Shown here in pieces: positions 18,331-28,100 of a stretch of 64,000 nt of DNA; within the stretch, counting starts at the first letter, position 1, and the number at the start of each line of letters is the position of its first letter. The notes below the pieces were generated by a model. The model was given only the letters and a program-made list of their open reading frames with translations, searched no databases and was not told the origin of the DNA. Where the stretch lies: contig JAFKEE010000021.1 in the NCBI GenBank assembly GCA_017307505.1, forward strand, positions 31,949-95,948, given 5' to 3'. Source of the stretch: Acidobacteriota bacterium. GTDB lineage: Bacteria > Acidobacteriota > Terriglobia > Bryobacterales > Bryobacteraceae. Both the position numbers and the translations under genes were made by a program.

Positions 18331-19338
18331 TTACTCTTCTACCTTCTTCTTCTTGAGGAAGGTCATCATGTCGCGCAACTCGGCGCCGACGGTTTCGATG
18401 CGCTGCTTGCGAGCGTTTTCGCGCATGGCCAGGAAGCCGGAGCGGCCGCTCTTGTTTTCCGCCATCCAGGTTTTGGCGAACTCGCCGGTCTGGATTTCGG
18501 AGAGGATCTTGCGCATTTCCGCACGGGTCTGATCGTTGATGATGCGCGGTCCGCGGGTGTAGTCACCGTACTCGGCCGTATCGGAGACCGAGTAGCGCAT
18601 GTAGCTGAGGCCGCCCTCGTAGATGAGGTCGACGATGAGCTTGAGTTCGTGCAGGCACTCGAAGTAGGCGATTTCCGGCGCGTAGCCGGCTTCCACCAGG
18701 GTTTCGAAACCGGCGCGAATGAGTTCGGAAGCGCCACCGCAGAGCACGGCCTGCTCGCCGAAGAGGTCGGATTCGGTCTCTTCCTTGAAGGTGGTCTCGA
18801 TGACACCAGCCTTGAGGGAGCCGAGGGCGAGGGCATAGGCGAGAGCGTTCTCATGGGCCTTGCCGGAGGCGTCCTGGGCGACGGCGATCAGCGCCGGAAC
18901 GCCCTGGCCTTCCGTGAAGACTTCGCGGACGCGATGGCCGGGGGCCTTGGGCGCGATCATGGAGACGTCGACGCCGGCCGGAGGAGTAATGAAGCCGAAG
19001 TGGATGTTGAAGCCGTGGGCAAACATCAGCGTCTTGCCGGGCTTCATCGAGGGCGCGAGGTCGTTGTTGTAGAGGTCGGCCTGGATGTGGTCCGGGACGA
19101 GAACCATGATGACGTCGGCCTGGGCGCCGGCTTCGGCCGGGGTCACCACGGTGAGACCGGCGGATTCGGCCTTGGCCTTCGACTTCGAGGTGGGCGGCAA
19201 GCCCACAATCACGTTCACGCCGGAATCCCGCAGGTTCAGCGCGTGCGCGTGGCCCTGCGAGCCGTAGCCGACGATGGCCACTGTCTTGCCCGCGAGCGGA
19301 GCGAGCGAGCCGTCCTTCTCATAGAAACGATTTGCCAT
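18331..19338 (-). CDS. ilvC: Ketol-acid reductoisomerase
   Basis: The protein has 335 residues, the length of the short class I enzyme. It has the Rossmann NADP-binding segment [18 protein letters not shown] near the start. The C-terminal domain has the metal-binding [12 protein letters not shown] and [19 protein letters not shown] motifs. It converts acetolactate and acetohydroxybutyrate to dihydroxy acids in valine, leucine and isoleucine synthesis. It is the third gene of the operon, between ilvN and cimA. A strong hairpin lies upstream at 19387-19449. Confidence 0.97.
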   Translation of the reverse strand: MANRFYEKDGSLAPLAGKTVAIVGYGSQGHAHALNLRDSGVNVIVGLPPTSKSKAKAESAGLTVVTPAEAGAQADVIMVLVPDHIQADLYNNDLAPSMKPGKTLMFAHGFNIHFGFITPPAGVDVSMIAPKAPGHRVREVFTEGQGVPALIAVAQDASGKAHENALAYALALGSLKAGVIETTFKEETESDLFGEQAVLCGGASELIRAGFETLVEAGYAPEIAYFECLHELKLIVDLIYEGGLSYMRYSVSDTAEYGDYTRGPRIINDQTRAEMRKILSEIQTGEFAKTWMAENKSGRSGFLAMRENARKQRIETVGAELRDMMTFLKKKKVEE

Positions 19339-19386
19339 AACGAATACTCAGATTCCTTTCCAATTCAAAACCAGGGGACTCTCGGC

Positions 19387-19449
19387 GGTTCCGCGTCCGT
19401 GGGACCGGCCGCACCCTAAGGAGGGCAGCGGCCGTCCCGCAGCGGAACC
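19387..19449 (-). repeat. Long inverted repeat between ilvN and ilvC
   Basis: GGTTCCGC (19387) pairs with GCGGAACC (19442), and inside it GGGACCGGCCGC pairs with GCGGCCGTCCC. The result is a long hairpin in the 118-base gap of the ilv message. There is no T-tract, so it is more likely an mRNA processing or stability element that sets ilvBN against ilvC-cimA levels than a terminator. Confidence 0.5.
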
Positions 19450-19456
19450 ATCCCCG

Positions 19457-19993
19457 CTAAGCCTGTGCCACCGTCTCCGGCTGGGTCTTGGAGATCGGCG
19501 GCGCCAACCGCAGTTTCTTCGCTTCAAGGCTCACGGCCACCATGCCCGAGCGCGTGACTTCGATTTCGCCGTAAGTTTCCATGACGGCGATGAACTCTTC
19601 CATCTTCTCGGAAGCGCCGGTCGCCTCCAGGGCAAAGCCCTCCACGGACGAATCCACCACGCGAGCCCCGAAGATCTCGGACTCCTTCAGGATAGCCGTC
19701 CGGTTCTCCTGGGAGGCGCGCACGCGCAGCAACACCATTTCGCGCATGACCGCCGGAGCGTCGGTCAGATCCGCCGCCTGCAGGACATTCACCAGGCGGT
19801 TCATCTGCTTGATGACGAGGCCGCGGAGGCGCGATTCGACATCCACCATGATCGTCATTCGCGACAACGTCGGATCGAGTGTCCGAGCCACTGTCAATGA
19901 TTCGATATTGTAGCCGCGCTGGCTAAGAAGACCTGTGACACGCATCAACGCGCCCGGCTTGTTCTCCATCAGTATAGATATGGTCATCAGCAT
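19457..19993 (-). CDS. ilvN: Acetolactate synthase small (regulatory) subunit
   Basis: The protein has 178 residues. An N-terminal ACT domain (MTISILMENKPGALMRVTGL) is followed by GYNIESLTV and the C-terminal small-subunit domain. It binds valine for feedback control and raises the activity of the large subunit. AAGGAG lies 8 bases before the ATG at 19993. It starts 12 bases after ilvB. The tail KLRLAPPISKTQPETVAQA looks disordered. Confidence 0.95.
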   Translation of the reverse strand: MLMTISILMENKPGALMRVTGLLSQRGYNIESLTVARTLDPTLSRMTIMVDVESRLRGLVIKQMNRLVNVLQAADLTDAPAVMREMVLLRVRASQENRTAILKESEIFGARVVDSSVEGFALEATGASEKMEEFIAVMETYGEIEVTRSGMVAVSLEAKKLRLAPPISKTQPETVAQA

Positions 19994-20005
19994 GACAATT
20001 ACTCC

Positions 20006-21736
20006 TTAGCGGGGCACGGCCACAGGTTGCGGCGGAGCCAGCACCATCTCGTTGATGGCGGCTCCGGCCGGAACCATGGGGTAGACGTTTTCGAACTGCG
20101 ACACGCGCACATCCATGAGGTAAGGACCCGGTTCGTCCACCGCTTCCTTCAGGGCGGATGCCAGTTCCATGGGGGTGTGCACGATGCGCCCCTTCATTCC
20201 ATAGGCCGCGGCGAGCAGTTCCACGTTCGGGAACGCGCTCAACTCCACGGACGAGAGACGGTTGTTATAGAACAGCTCCTGCCACTGGCGGACCATGCCG
20301 AGGTAGCCGTTGTTCATGACGATCACCTTCACCGGCAGCTGGTAGTTCACCAGGGTCGCCAGTTCCGGCAGCGCCATCTGGAAGCCGCCGTCGCCGCAGA
20401 TCGCAAAGACCGTCTGATCGAGATGGGCCATCTGCGCGCCGATGGCGGCCGGCAGGCCGAAGCCCATGGAACCGAGGCCACCGGAGCAGATCCAGGTGCG
20501 CGGATTGTCGAACTTGATGAACTGGGCGGCCCACATCTGGTGCTGGCCAACGTCCACGCTGACAATCGCTTTGCCGCCGGAGATCTTGTTGATTTCATAC
20601 ATCAGGTGCTGCGGCTTGATCTCATCGGCGGAGAAGACGGGCTCGATCGGATGCTCCGCCTGCCAGGCGCGGATCTGTTTCCACCACGCTTTGCGGCCTT
20701 CGGAGTTCTTCGAGGCCATCTCCGGTTCCAGTTCCTTCAGGTTCCGGTTCAGTTTGCTGAGGACCTTCTTCACGTCGCCGACGATGGGCAGGTCAGCGGC
20801 GCGGTTCTTGCCGATTTCCGCCGGATCGATGTCCACGTGGATGACCTTGGCATGGGGTGCGAACGCCGCCAGGCGGCCGGTGACGCGGTCGTCGAAGCGG
20901 ACGCCGAGGGCGATGAGCAGGTCGCACTCATACATGCCCATGTTGGCGGTGTAGGAGCCGTGCATGCCCGGCATCGAGATGAAGTTGGGGTGGGACCCCG
21001 GGAGGCCGCCGAGACCCATCAGGGTGCAGACTGCGGGAGCGTCGAGGGTTTCGACGAGCTCCTTCAATTCGGGGGTCGCACCGGCCGCCAGGATGCCGCC
21101 GCCCGCGTAGACGTAGGGCCGCTGGGCTTCCCACATCATCTGGGCCGCGCGGCGGATCTGGCCGGCATGGCCATCGGTGACGACCTTGTAGCCCGGCAGG
21201 TGGATTTCGTTGACCGGCGTGTAGTGCGCCTGGCCCTGCAGCACGTCCTTCGTGATGTCGACCAGCACCGGTCCGGGACGGCCCGTGGAGGCGATGTGGA
21301 AGGCTTCGTGGACGATCTGCGCCAGTTCCTTGATGTCTTTGACGAGGAAGTTGTGCTTCGTGCAGGGCCGCGTGATGCCGAAGGTGTCGGCTTCCTGGAA
21401 CGCGTCGCTGCCGATCAGTTTGCTGGTGACCTGGCCGGTGATGGCGACCATCGGGATGGAGTCCATCATGGCGTCGACCAGGCCGGTGGTCAGGTTGGTT
21501 GCACCGGGGCCGGAGGTGGCGCAGCACACGCCCACCTTGCCCGTTGCTCGCGCATAGCCGGCGGCGGAAAAGGAGGCGTTCTCCTCATGCCGCACCAGAA
21601 CGTGGCGAATGGGGTTGTCGTAGATGACGTCGTACAAAGGAAGCGTGACACCTCCGGGATAGCCGAAGATGACATCGACGCCTTCGCGCGCCAGGCACTC
21701 CAATAAGATACGTGCACCACTCATCAGGTTGGACAT
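20006..21736 (-). CDS. ilvB: Acetolactate synthase large subunit
   Basis: The protein has 576 residues with the three domains of thiamine-diphosphate enzymes. The catalytic Glu segment RHEENASFSAAGYARATG lies near residue 50, a central FAD-binding domain follows, and the C-terminal ThDP/Mg motif runs from GDGGFQMALPEL to MNNGYLGMVRQWQ. It joins two pyruvates, or pyruvate and 2-oxobutyrate, in the first shared branched-chain step. It is the first structural gene of ilvB-ilvN-ilvC-cimA. A terminator hairpin and a leader peptide gene lie in its 5' leader, so expression is probably attenuated. Confidence 0.97.
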   Translation of the reverse strand: MSNLMSGARILLECLAREGVDVIFGYPGGVTLPLYDVIYDNPIRHVLVRHEENASFSAAGYARATGKVGVCCATSGPGATNLTTGLVDAMMDSIPMVAITGQVTSKLIGSDAFQEADTFGITRPCTKHNFLVKDIKELAQIVHEAFHIASTGRPGPVLVDITKDVLQGQAHYTPVNEIHLPGYKVVTDGHAGQIRRAAQMMWEAQRPYVYAGGGILAAGATPELKELVETLDAPAVCTLMGLGGLPGSHPNFISMPGMHGSYTANMGMYECDLLIALGVRFDDRVTGRLAAFAPHAKVIHVDIDPAEIGKNRAADLPIVGDVKKVLSKLNRNLKELEPEMASKNSEGRKAWWKQIRAWQAEHPIEPVFSADEIKPQHLMYEINKISGGKAIVSVDVGQHQMWAAQFIKFDNPRTWICSGGLGSMGFGLPAAIGAQMAHLDQTVFAICGDGGFQMALPELATLVNYQLPVKVIVMNNGYLGMVRQWQELFYNNRLSSVELSAFPNVELLAAAYGMKGRIVHTPMELASALKEAVDEPGPYLMDVRVSQFENVYPMVPAGAAINEMVLAPPQPVAVPR

Positions 21737-21783
21737 CGGTCTGAGGAATCCTCTCTTGTCAATCAGGGACTGGGGGTGAATTG

Positions 21784-21828
21784 AAAAAGGCCACCTCGGC
21801 GGGATCTGTCCGCCTGGTGGCCTTTTTT
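21784..21828 (-). terminator. Attenuator hairpin in the ilvB leader
   Basis: On the minus strand, GGCCACC and GGCGG pair with CCGCC and GGTGGCC, forming a stem of 12 base pairs with a 2-base bulge that is flanked by A6 and T5. It lies 48 bases before the ilvB start and 21 bases after the leader peptide stop. The segment CAGGCGG of its 5' arm (21810-21816) can instead pair with CTGCCTG at 21850-21856 in the last codons of the leader, giving a possible 7-base-pair antiterminator with one G-U pair. Confidence 0.85.
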
Positions 21829-21848
21829 GTAACTCAGGTAAGGCTCAC

Positions 21849-21962
21849 TCAGGCAGGTCCCAGTACGGTGACCCCAATCTGAATAATCCCTACTACTACG
21901 AAAAGTTGCACGGCTCTGCCGCTCAGTTGCTGGTGGTTCCAGAGCTGTTCGGTCAGTGTCAT
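21849..21962 (-). CDS. Branched-chain amino acid leader peptide controlling the ilv operon
   Basis: A 37-codon frame starts with ATG at 21962 (GGA 5 bases upstream) and stops at 21849, ahead of the attenuator. Its C-terminal half is VQLFVVVGIIQIGVTVLGPA, with eleven Val, Ile or Leu in 17 residues, including three GTA codons in a row followed by ATT ATT. This is the design of ilv leader peptides: ribosomes stall at these codons when charged Val/Ile/Leu tRNA is scarce. A stalled ribosome would leave the CCTGCCTGA end free to form the antiterminator; a ribosome at the stop codon would cover it and allow termination. The frame was found by reading the minus strand. The peptide probably has no other role. 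Confidence 0.82.
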   Translation of the reverse strand: MTLTEQLWNHQQLSGRAVQLFVVVGIIQIGVTVLGPA

Positions 21963-22110
21963 CTGTTCCAGATTAGGGTGTTAGTCCGGAAAATGCAAGA
22001 TGTGATCGCCATTAAATGTGTTTATAGCGGTATAGCCCACTCCCGGGAGGGTGTACCAGGTGAATTCGTGCGATTGGCACGGAAATCCTAGTACCCGGCG
22101 AGGGTGAAGC

Positions 22111-24720
22111 TCAATCCTGCCTGAGCGTAGTCATGGGGTCCACGCGGGATGCCCGGCGCGACGGCACGAGCGAAGCCATGAGCGCGATGAGGCCCAGGCT
22201 GAGCGCGGCGGAGGTGAACGCCACGGGGTCGGCTGGCTCGATGTGGAACAGGAGTCCTTTCAACGCGAAGGCAGCGGCGGCCGCCCCAGCTATGCCTATG
22301 GCGAGGCCGGCCGCGGTCCAGCGGAAGGCATGGGCCAGGATCATCTTGAGGATCTGGGCCGGAGTCGCACCCAGGGCCAGCCGGACTCCGATTTCGCGTT
22401 CCCTCTGCGCGGCCAGATAGGAGATGAGCCCGTAGAGGCCCGAGGCGGAGAGGATTAGTCCGATCGCCGCGAACAGAGCCAGCAACAGAGCCTGGAATCG
22501 GGGCCGGGCCGCCAATTCGCCCATGTGCTGGTCGAAGGTCTGGATGTTCGCAGGGATGACGGGATCAAGCGAGGCGACTTCAGAGCGGATCCACGATTCC
22601 AGCAGTTCGGGCCTGGCCTGTCCGCGCAGGATCACAGTGGAGGCAGCCAGGGCATCGTCATCGGAATGGCGGCGCACCAGGTAGTATTCCGGATGATTGG
22701 CGTCAGTCAGGCCGCCGTTGCGGACGCTGGCGGCGATGCCGACAACGGTGTAGAGCGGGCCTTTCGGGAAGCGGCGCATCTGTTTGCCCAGCGCGTCCTC
22801 ACCAGGGAAGAGTTTGGCGGCCAGCGATTGGCTGATGACGACCGCCATCTGTTTGGGACCGCGGTCCTCCTCGGTGAATGCCCTGCCCTTCAGGATGGGG
22901 ATGCCGAGGGCGCGGAAGTAGCCGGGGGTTATGTGGCGCCAGACTACGATTCCACTATTGGGCTGGGCTTCGGTACGGACGCTGCCTTCCAGGGCGTAGA
23001 GGGGTTGGGTGCGCGGGACTCCGCCGGGCGGGAGCGAGTCACTGAGGGCCACTGTTTCCACGCCGGGCAGGCGGGCCAGGCGCTGCTCGAGGGTCTCGAA
23101 GAAGTGCAACCGGGCGGAGGGCTGCGAGTAGCGGATCGTCAAGGCCAACTCGGCGGTCACGACGTTTTCGGTCCGCATGCCCAGGGCGAGGCGCTGGCGG
23201 TTCCAGAGGCTTTGCAGGAGCAGGCCGGCGCAGGTCAGCAGGATGAGGGAGAAGCTCAGTTGAGCACTGACGAGCGCGTGGCGGGTGATCATGCTGGAGC
23301 GTGGCGTGGCCCGGGCTCCGGAGATGGTGGAGGCCGAAGGGGTGTGGAGGGCCGGCGCAAGTCCGAAGACGAAGCCGCACAGGAGTGAAGCTGCCAGGCT
23401 GAAGGCGAGGACGCGCAGGTCGAGTTGCGCACCGGACAGATGCGGCAGGCCGACGGGTGCAATGTACATGAAAACTCGCAACAAACCATAGGCGAGCAGG
23501 ATGCCGGCGATGCCTCCGGCAAGGCTCAGCAGCATGCTTTCGGTCAGGGTCTGGCGAATCAGGCGGCTGCGGGAGGCGCCCAGAGCGGCTCGTACAGCCA
23601 GCTCTCTCTGTCTTGCCAGGGAGCGCGCGAGCAGGAGGTTCGCGACATTGGCGCAGGCGATGAGCAACATGGCGAGCACGGCTCCGAAGAGGGTCCAGGC
23701 AGCCAGGTACATGTCGCCGGACTGCATCTCCTGGAGGGATTTCACCTGGAATTTCAGTTGTTTCCGGGCTTGCGGCGGGGCGAAGGAGAAGATCCGGTCG
23801 GCTAGCGGCATCACTGAATCGCGAAACTGCTGGGTGGTGGCTCCGGGTTTGAGCCGGCCGTATACCTGCATGGGCCTGCCTCCGGCGGCGGGCAGCGGCG
23901 GCAGGGCTTGGGGGATCACCAGGTCAGCCTTTTCCAGCGTGGGCAGTTCGAATCCGGGCGGCAGGACGCCGATAATCTGGCGTTCCGCTCCGTCGATGGT
24001 GAGGCGGCGGCCGATCACGGACGGTTGACCGGCGAAGCGGCTCTGCCACATCGCATGGGTGATCAAAGCCACCCCGGGCACGTTGGGGCGATCCTCTTCT
24101 GGTGCGAAGTTGCGGCCGAGCACGGGCTGGACGCCGAGCACCGGCAGGAACGACGATTCCACGCGGGCGCAAGCCAGGCGGAGCGGCCGGTCGCCCGTAA
24201 GGTCGCAGTCCACCACACCGGCCCACGAGGTGATGCCCTGCAGTTGGGTGGGGGTCCGCTTGAGTTCCCCATAGTCGGCCCACGTGAGGAAGTCGTAGTC
24301 CATCCACGGAATGGTGATGCCCATCGAGATCAGACGGTTCGGTTCGGAATAGGCGAGGTTCCGGAAGAGAATGCGGTCCACAACGCTGAAAACAGCCGCC
24401 GAAGAACCGATGCCGATGGCCGTGACGGCCAGGACGGTGAGCGCGAATCCCTGGTTGCGGCGGAAGTTGCGCAAGGCGTAGCGCACGTCCTGCGCGATGC
24501 CGTTCAACCAGTCCAGACCACGCGACGAGCGGCACTCCTCCTTGATCTGGTCGACGATGCCGAATTCACGCAAAGCGGCATAGCGGGCCTCGGCGGGCGG
24601 CAGGCCGTTGGCGATGTTCAATTCGATCTGGCGGTCGAGGTGGAAGCGGAGCTCCTCGTCGAGTTCTACGTCTGTGTCGTTCTTCTTGACGAGAAACCGA
24701 AGCCTCTGAATCCAATTCAT
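22111..24720 (-). CDS. ADOP-type ABC permease (MacB/FtsX fold)
   Basis: The protein has 869 residues. A short N-terminal cytoplasmic part (DVELDEELRFHLDRQIELN) is typical of acidobacterial duplicated orphan permeases. It is followed by a membrane helix near 95, a MacB-type periplasmic domain, the first FtsX block (about 340-430: ANVANLLLARSLARQRELAVRAALGA), a second periplasmic domain and the second FtsX block at the C-terminus (YLAAQREREIGVRLALGA). No ATPase gene adjoins it, as usual for these orphan permeases. It starts 19 bases after padR and should be under its control. The substrate is unknown; export of a lipid or peptide is the family guess. Confidence 0.9.
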   Translation of the reverse strand: MNWIQRLRFLVKKNDTDVELDEELRFHLDRQIELNIANGLPPAEARYAALREFGIVDQIKEECRSSRGLDWLNGIAQDVRYALRNFRRNQGFALTVLAVTAIGIGSSAAVFSVVDRILFRNLAYSEPNRLISMGITIPWMDYDFLTWADYGELKRTPTQLQGITSWAGVVDCDLTGDRPLRLACARVESSFLPVLGVQPVLGRNFAPEEDRPNVPGVALITHAMWQSRFAGQPSVIGRRLTIDGAERQIIGVLPPGFELPTLEKADLVIPQALPPLPAAGGRPMQVYGRLKPGATTQQFRDSVMPLADRIFSFAPPQARKQLKFQVKSLQEMQSGDMYLAAWTLFGAVLAMLLIACANVANLLLARSLARQRELAVRAALGASRSRLIRQTLTESMLLSLAGGIAGILLAYGLLRVFMYIAPVGLPHLSGAQLDLRVLAFSLAASLLCGFVFGLAPALHTPSASTISGARATPRSSMITRHALVSAQLSFSLILLTCAGLLLQSLWNRQRLALGMRTENVVTAELALTIRYSQPSARLHFFETLEQRLARLPGVETVALSDSLPPGGVPRTQPLYALEGSVRTEAQPNSGIVVWRHITPGYFRALGIPILKGRAFTEEDRGPKQMAVVISQSLAAKLFPGEDALGKQMRRFPKGPLYTVVGIAASVRNGGLTDANHPEYYLVRRHSDDDALAASTVILRGQARPELLESWIRSEVASLDPVIPANIQTFDQHMGELAARPRFQALLLALFAAIGLILSASGLYGLISYLAAQREREIGVRLALGATPAQILKMILAHAFRWTAAGLAIGIAGAAAAAFALKGLLFHIEPADPVAFTSAALSLGLIALMASLVPSRRASRVDPMTTLRQD

Positions 24721-24739
24721 GGTGCTGCTCCTGGTGAAT

Positions 24740-25069
24740 TCAGGCCATTTTCACGATCAGGCCGATGGCGCGGGAGAGGCGCTCCCAGTTGGCCTCTTCC
24801 TCTTTCAGATACTGTTTGCCCTTGCGGGTGAGAGCGTAGAACTTGGCGCGGCGGTTATTCTCGCTGTCGCCCCACTCGGACTCGATGAAGCCCTGGGTTT
24901 CCAGTTTGTGGAGGGCGGGATAGAGGGAGCCCTGCTGGACGAGGAGAACCTCTTCGGAGCGCTCCTTGATGAGTTGAGCGATGGACCAGCCGTGCTGTGG
25001 TCCAAGGGTGAGGGTCTTGAGGATGAGAAGGTCCAGAGTGCCCTGGACGAGATCGGTCGGTTTGCTCAC
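24740..25069 (-). CDS. PadR-family transcriptional repressor
   Basis: The protein has 109 residues: VQGTLDLLILKTLTLGPQHG, QGSLYPALHKLE and RRAKFYALTRKGKQYL are the classic PadR winged-helix segments, followed by a short C-terminal helix. I place the start at the GTG at 25069, because a frame starting at 25126 would run through the palindrome at 25075-25130. AAGGGGG just before this GTG serves as ribosome site and lies inside the palindrome. PadR proteins repress adjacent permease genes until a ligand releases them; here the ADOP permease follows by 19 bases. Confidence 0.92.
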   Translation of the reverse strand: MSKPTDLVQGTLDLLILKTLTLGPQHGWSIAQLIKERSEEVLLVQQGSLYPALHKLETQGFIESEWGDSENNRRAKFYALTRKGKQYLKEEEANWERLSRAIGLIVKMA

Positions 25070-25074
25070 TGCTC

Positions 25075-25130
25075 CCCCTTGGTTACCTACAAGAGGGAGC
25101 ATATACCTGCTCTTGTAGGTAATCAAGGGG
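25075..25130. promoter_or_regulatory. Long palindromic operator before padR
   Basis: Two 21-base arms (25075-25095 and 25110-25130) match as an inverted repeat at 20 of 21 positions, with the core TTACCTACAAGAG/CTCTTGTAGGTAA, separated by 14 bases. The spacer contains TATATG on the minus strand, a possible -10 box, and TTGATT upstream could be a -35, although the spacing of 15 is short. A PadR dimer bound here would block the promoter and the ribosome site, giving autoregulation. The symmetry is seen directly; the binding is inference. Confidence 0.75.
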
Positions 25131-25140
25131 AAAGTCGGGA

Positions 25141-28100
25141 TTATTTTGGTACGGCCGCGAGCGGCTCGACCCAGGTGGAGAGGAAGCGGCCCAGCAGGGG
25201 TACGTAGCTGTTGATGACACCCAGCAGGGGCAGTGCTCCGAGTACGAGGAGGCGCATGAGTAACTGGGCGAGCTGGCCGCCGGACTTCCCGTCAGGGTTC
25301 GAGGAGAGCCGGCGCAGGATGGAGTTGCGCTCCGCGCGGAGAATGATGACCAGTACAGGGAGGCCCAGGATGACGAGAAACAGGTTCGTCATCCAGCGAA
25401 TGGAGCCCTGGGACCGGAAGGGGTATGCGGTTGTGGAGAGAACGGCGAAGAAGAAGCCGAAGGCGAGGAACCAGATCTGGCACCACATCTGGCTGACGGA
25501 GTAGCGGATCACCGCGAGGAATCGCAGGGCGAGGAACTCCTCGGCCAGGCCGATATCTCGGGGGAAGTCTTTCGAGGGCGGCTCCGTCCCTTCCCGCGCG
25601 GACATGCCTTTAGCCCAGAGCGGCTGTAGGCTGGACGCCACGACTGTGGCCTGTTGGGCCAAGGCCTGCTGGACCCAACGAAAGTAAAACGCGGAGAAAC
25701 GGTGGCCACAAGCATCCGCGGAGAGATACCGACTGCAGCATTTGGAAATGCGCGGTAAGGCGGCCTGGAGTTTGGCGGCAAGATCCGTCGATTTGGTTTC
25801 GGCGGCCAGGGCACGCAAGGTGTCGAGCGACCGGGCCAGCATGATGCGGTGATCCTGGCGCCGGGAGGACGGCAGAAGCGGCGAACTGGCGAACTCCGGT
25901 GGCAGCGCCGTAAAGCCTCGCCGGAGAACGGAGCCCTCCAGCGTCAGCAGCAGGCATTGGAGCGGCCGCCAGAGCCGGTAGAGACGCAGAGCCGCCACGA
26001 CCAGCGCCGCCCAGAGAACGGAGAGGCCGGTGAAATAGAGGTGATCGAAATGACGCCCGTCGAAGGACTGACGTTCGAAGAGCCGTAGCAGGGTGTACGC
26101 AATGACAGCGGCGGCCATCACAAAGCCGGCCACGATGAGCGGGCCCGCGGCGGGTCCGGCCGGCTGGAAGGCGTTCGAGGCCGCGGGGAATACGGCGGGG
26201 ATGTCCGGACGGACGCGCATATAGAGTTCGTGGCGGCTCATCTGGGTCCAGGCGAGCGAGAGGAAGCCGCAGGCCAGAAGGAGCACAGGCAGCGTCGGCG
26301 TCACTCCGCTAAACGCGTCCAGGGCCCGCAGGCCCAGGAAGTAGCTGCGCACCGTGACGGGATCACCCATGAGATTGCGCCAATAGTAGAGGAATGCCAG
26401 GGCAATCCCCATGGAGGTGAGAATCGCCATGATCATGGGGATGCGCCGGTCGCCGGAGTTCAGCCAGCGGAGCAGGCTGCCGGCCTCGCCTTCCAACCTC
26501 GTGGCCGGGCGATAGACGAGCCCGCGGACCGTGGGTTCGAGGAGGCGCGAGACTCCAAGAGCCGCGAACAGGATGGAGAGCACCGCCAGGACAAGACCAA
26601 CGCTCTCAAGAGAGGGGATCGGCAGGTGTTCGATGCGCCAGTGAGGGAAAGGGGCCGCGAGCACGTACGACATGCCGCCCAGGAGGAGGATCGCTAAGGA
26701 GTGATAGCCGACGCGGCCTTCAAAGCCGTCCTCCCACCAGCGGAAACTGCGGAAGGGCCGCGGCACTGGCAGAGAAAACAAGGTGTGCGGGAGCAGCGGA
26801 TGGATGAGGCTGTACAGCACGAGGCACTGGTAAGCGGCGGCAAGTCCCATGACGACGCACACCAGCAGGAGGGTGAGCCGGGTGAGGCTGCCGGAATGCC
26901 CCGCGACCGGAGGCGTATTGGGCGGAGTAGGCTCGAACTCCATCGCGACTGGTTTCTTCAGGTCCCGGATCGGCCACAGACTATGACGACCGACAACGCT
27001 CAGCCAGATGGGTTCCCCCAATTCCGACCCGAACTTCTGGATTGAGCTGCGGCTATGTTCATCGGGACAGCCGGGCGGCGGCTGCGGCTTGCCAGGCTCG
27101 GTGGAGGGGCAGCGCGGCGGGAACAACTCACTGAAGATCGTATAAGCGGCATCGTAGGTGGCGTGCTCAAATTGGCTGGACGCCAGCAGCGGCGTCCAAT
27201 AGGTGGGCACATCGAATCCCGGGCGCTCCGGCACGTGCAGGTTTTGTGGCGGAGGCAGCAGAGTAGTGACCACCCAGACGCCGTCCATCGACCACTTGCT
27301 CGTGGTCTGAACAAACAACAGATCCCAATCCTGCACGATCACCCGGAGGTTCGGGCACGATTGCCGCAGGTAGCCGGTCACAAAAGTCAGGTCCAGCACA
27401 TCGGAAGCGAAGATGAAGGCCGTTTCGAAGCCGCCGCGATTGAGGATGCCGGCGATCGTCTGCATCTGCGCTTCCTGGGCGACCGTAAGATGCTTCACAT
27501 TGAGGATCTCGGGCGTATCGCTGCCTGCCGGACTGCCGCGCAACGATAGCGGCAGTTGCTCACTAGACTGCGCCGAGGAACCGGCAGAGCCCTTGGCGGG
27601 CGAGTCCTCCGGATATACGTCGCGCAATTGAGCGATGCCGCGTGGAAAGGAAATGCGCGTAATGGCAGGACCCTTCGGATCCGTGCCCCATTGCATGAGA
27701 TCCGTGGTCCCGAAGGCCGTGTCCCCCTCAGAAAGGGTGGCGATGCGGCCCAGGCCCTTGACGCTGTCCAGCAACGCATTCATGGTGCTCTCGTCATCGC
27801 GCTGGATCGCTGTCAGTGCGACCGGGATTCCGCCTTCGCGCATCTGCTTGCGTGCCGCCTTCACCGTTGTATTGGAGGACACGAGCCGGTAGGTGTGATG
27901 GGGAAAGGACAGCTTGTCCTCACTCAGACACTTGTGAAGAGAGGCGAAGGTACCGGAGTAAGAGGGCCCGATGATGGGTACATTCTGCTCACCTGGCGTC
28001 AGGGTCGAACGGTAATAGAGCGCTTCTTTTAGTTGATCGCGGCGCAAGCCTGAGATATTGGATTCCCCTACGAGCAGGACCAACAGGTAGGCGGCGTCTT

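Noticed and set aside
16867-19419. 850-codon plus-strand open frame over cimA and ilvC
   Set aside because: It is antisense to two well-conserved genes, has no recognisable domain and is a shadow caused by high third-position GC.
20027-21706. 559-codon plus-strand frame
   Set aside because: Antisense to ilvB; His/Asp/Gly-rich composition and no domain.
21737-22110. T-box riboswitch upstream of ilvB
   Set aside because: No T-box sequence (AGGGTGGNACCGCG-like) or specifier stem is seen; the BCAA-rich leader frame explains the terminator better.
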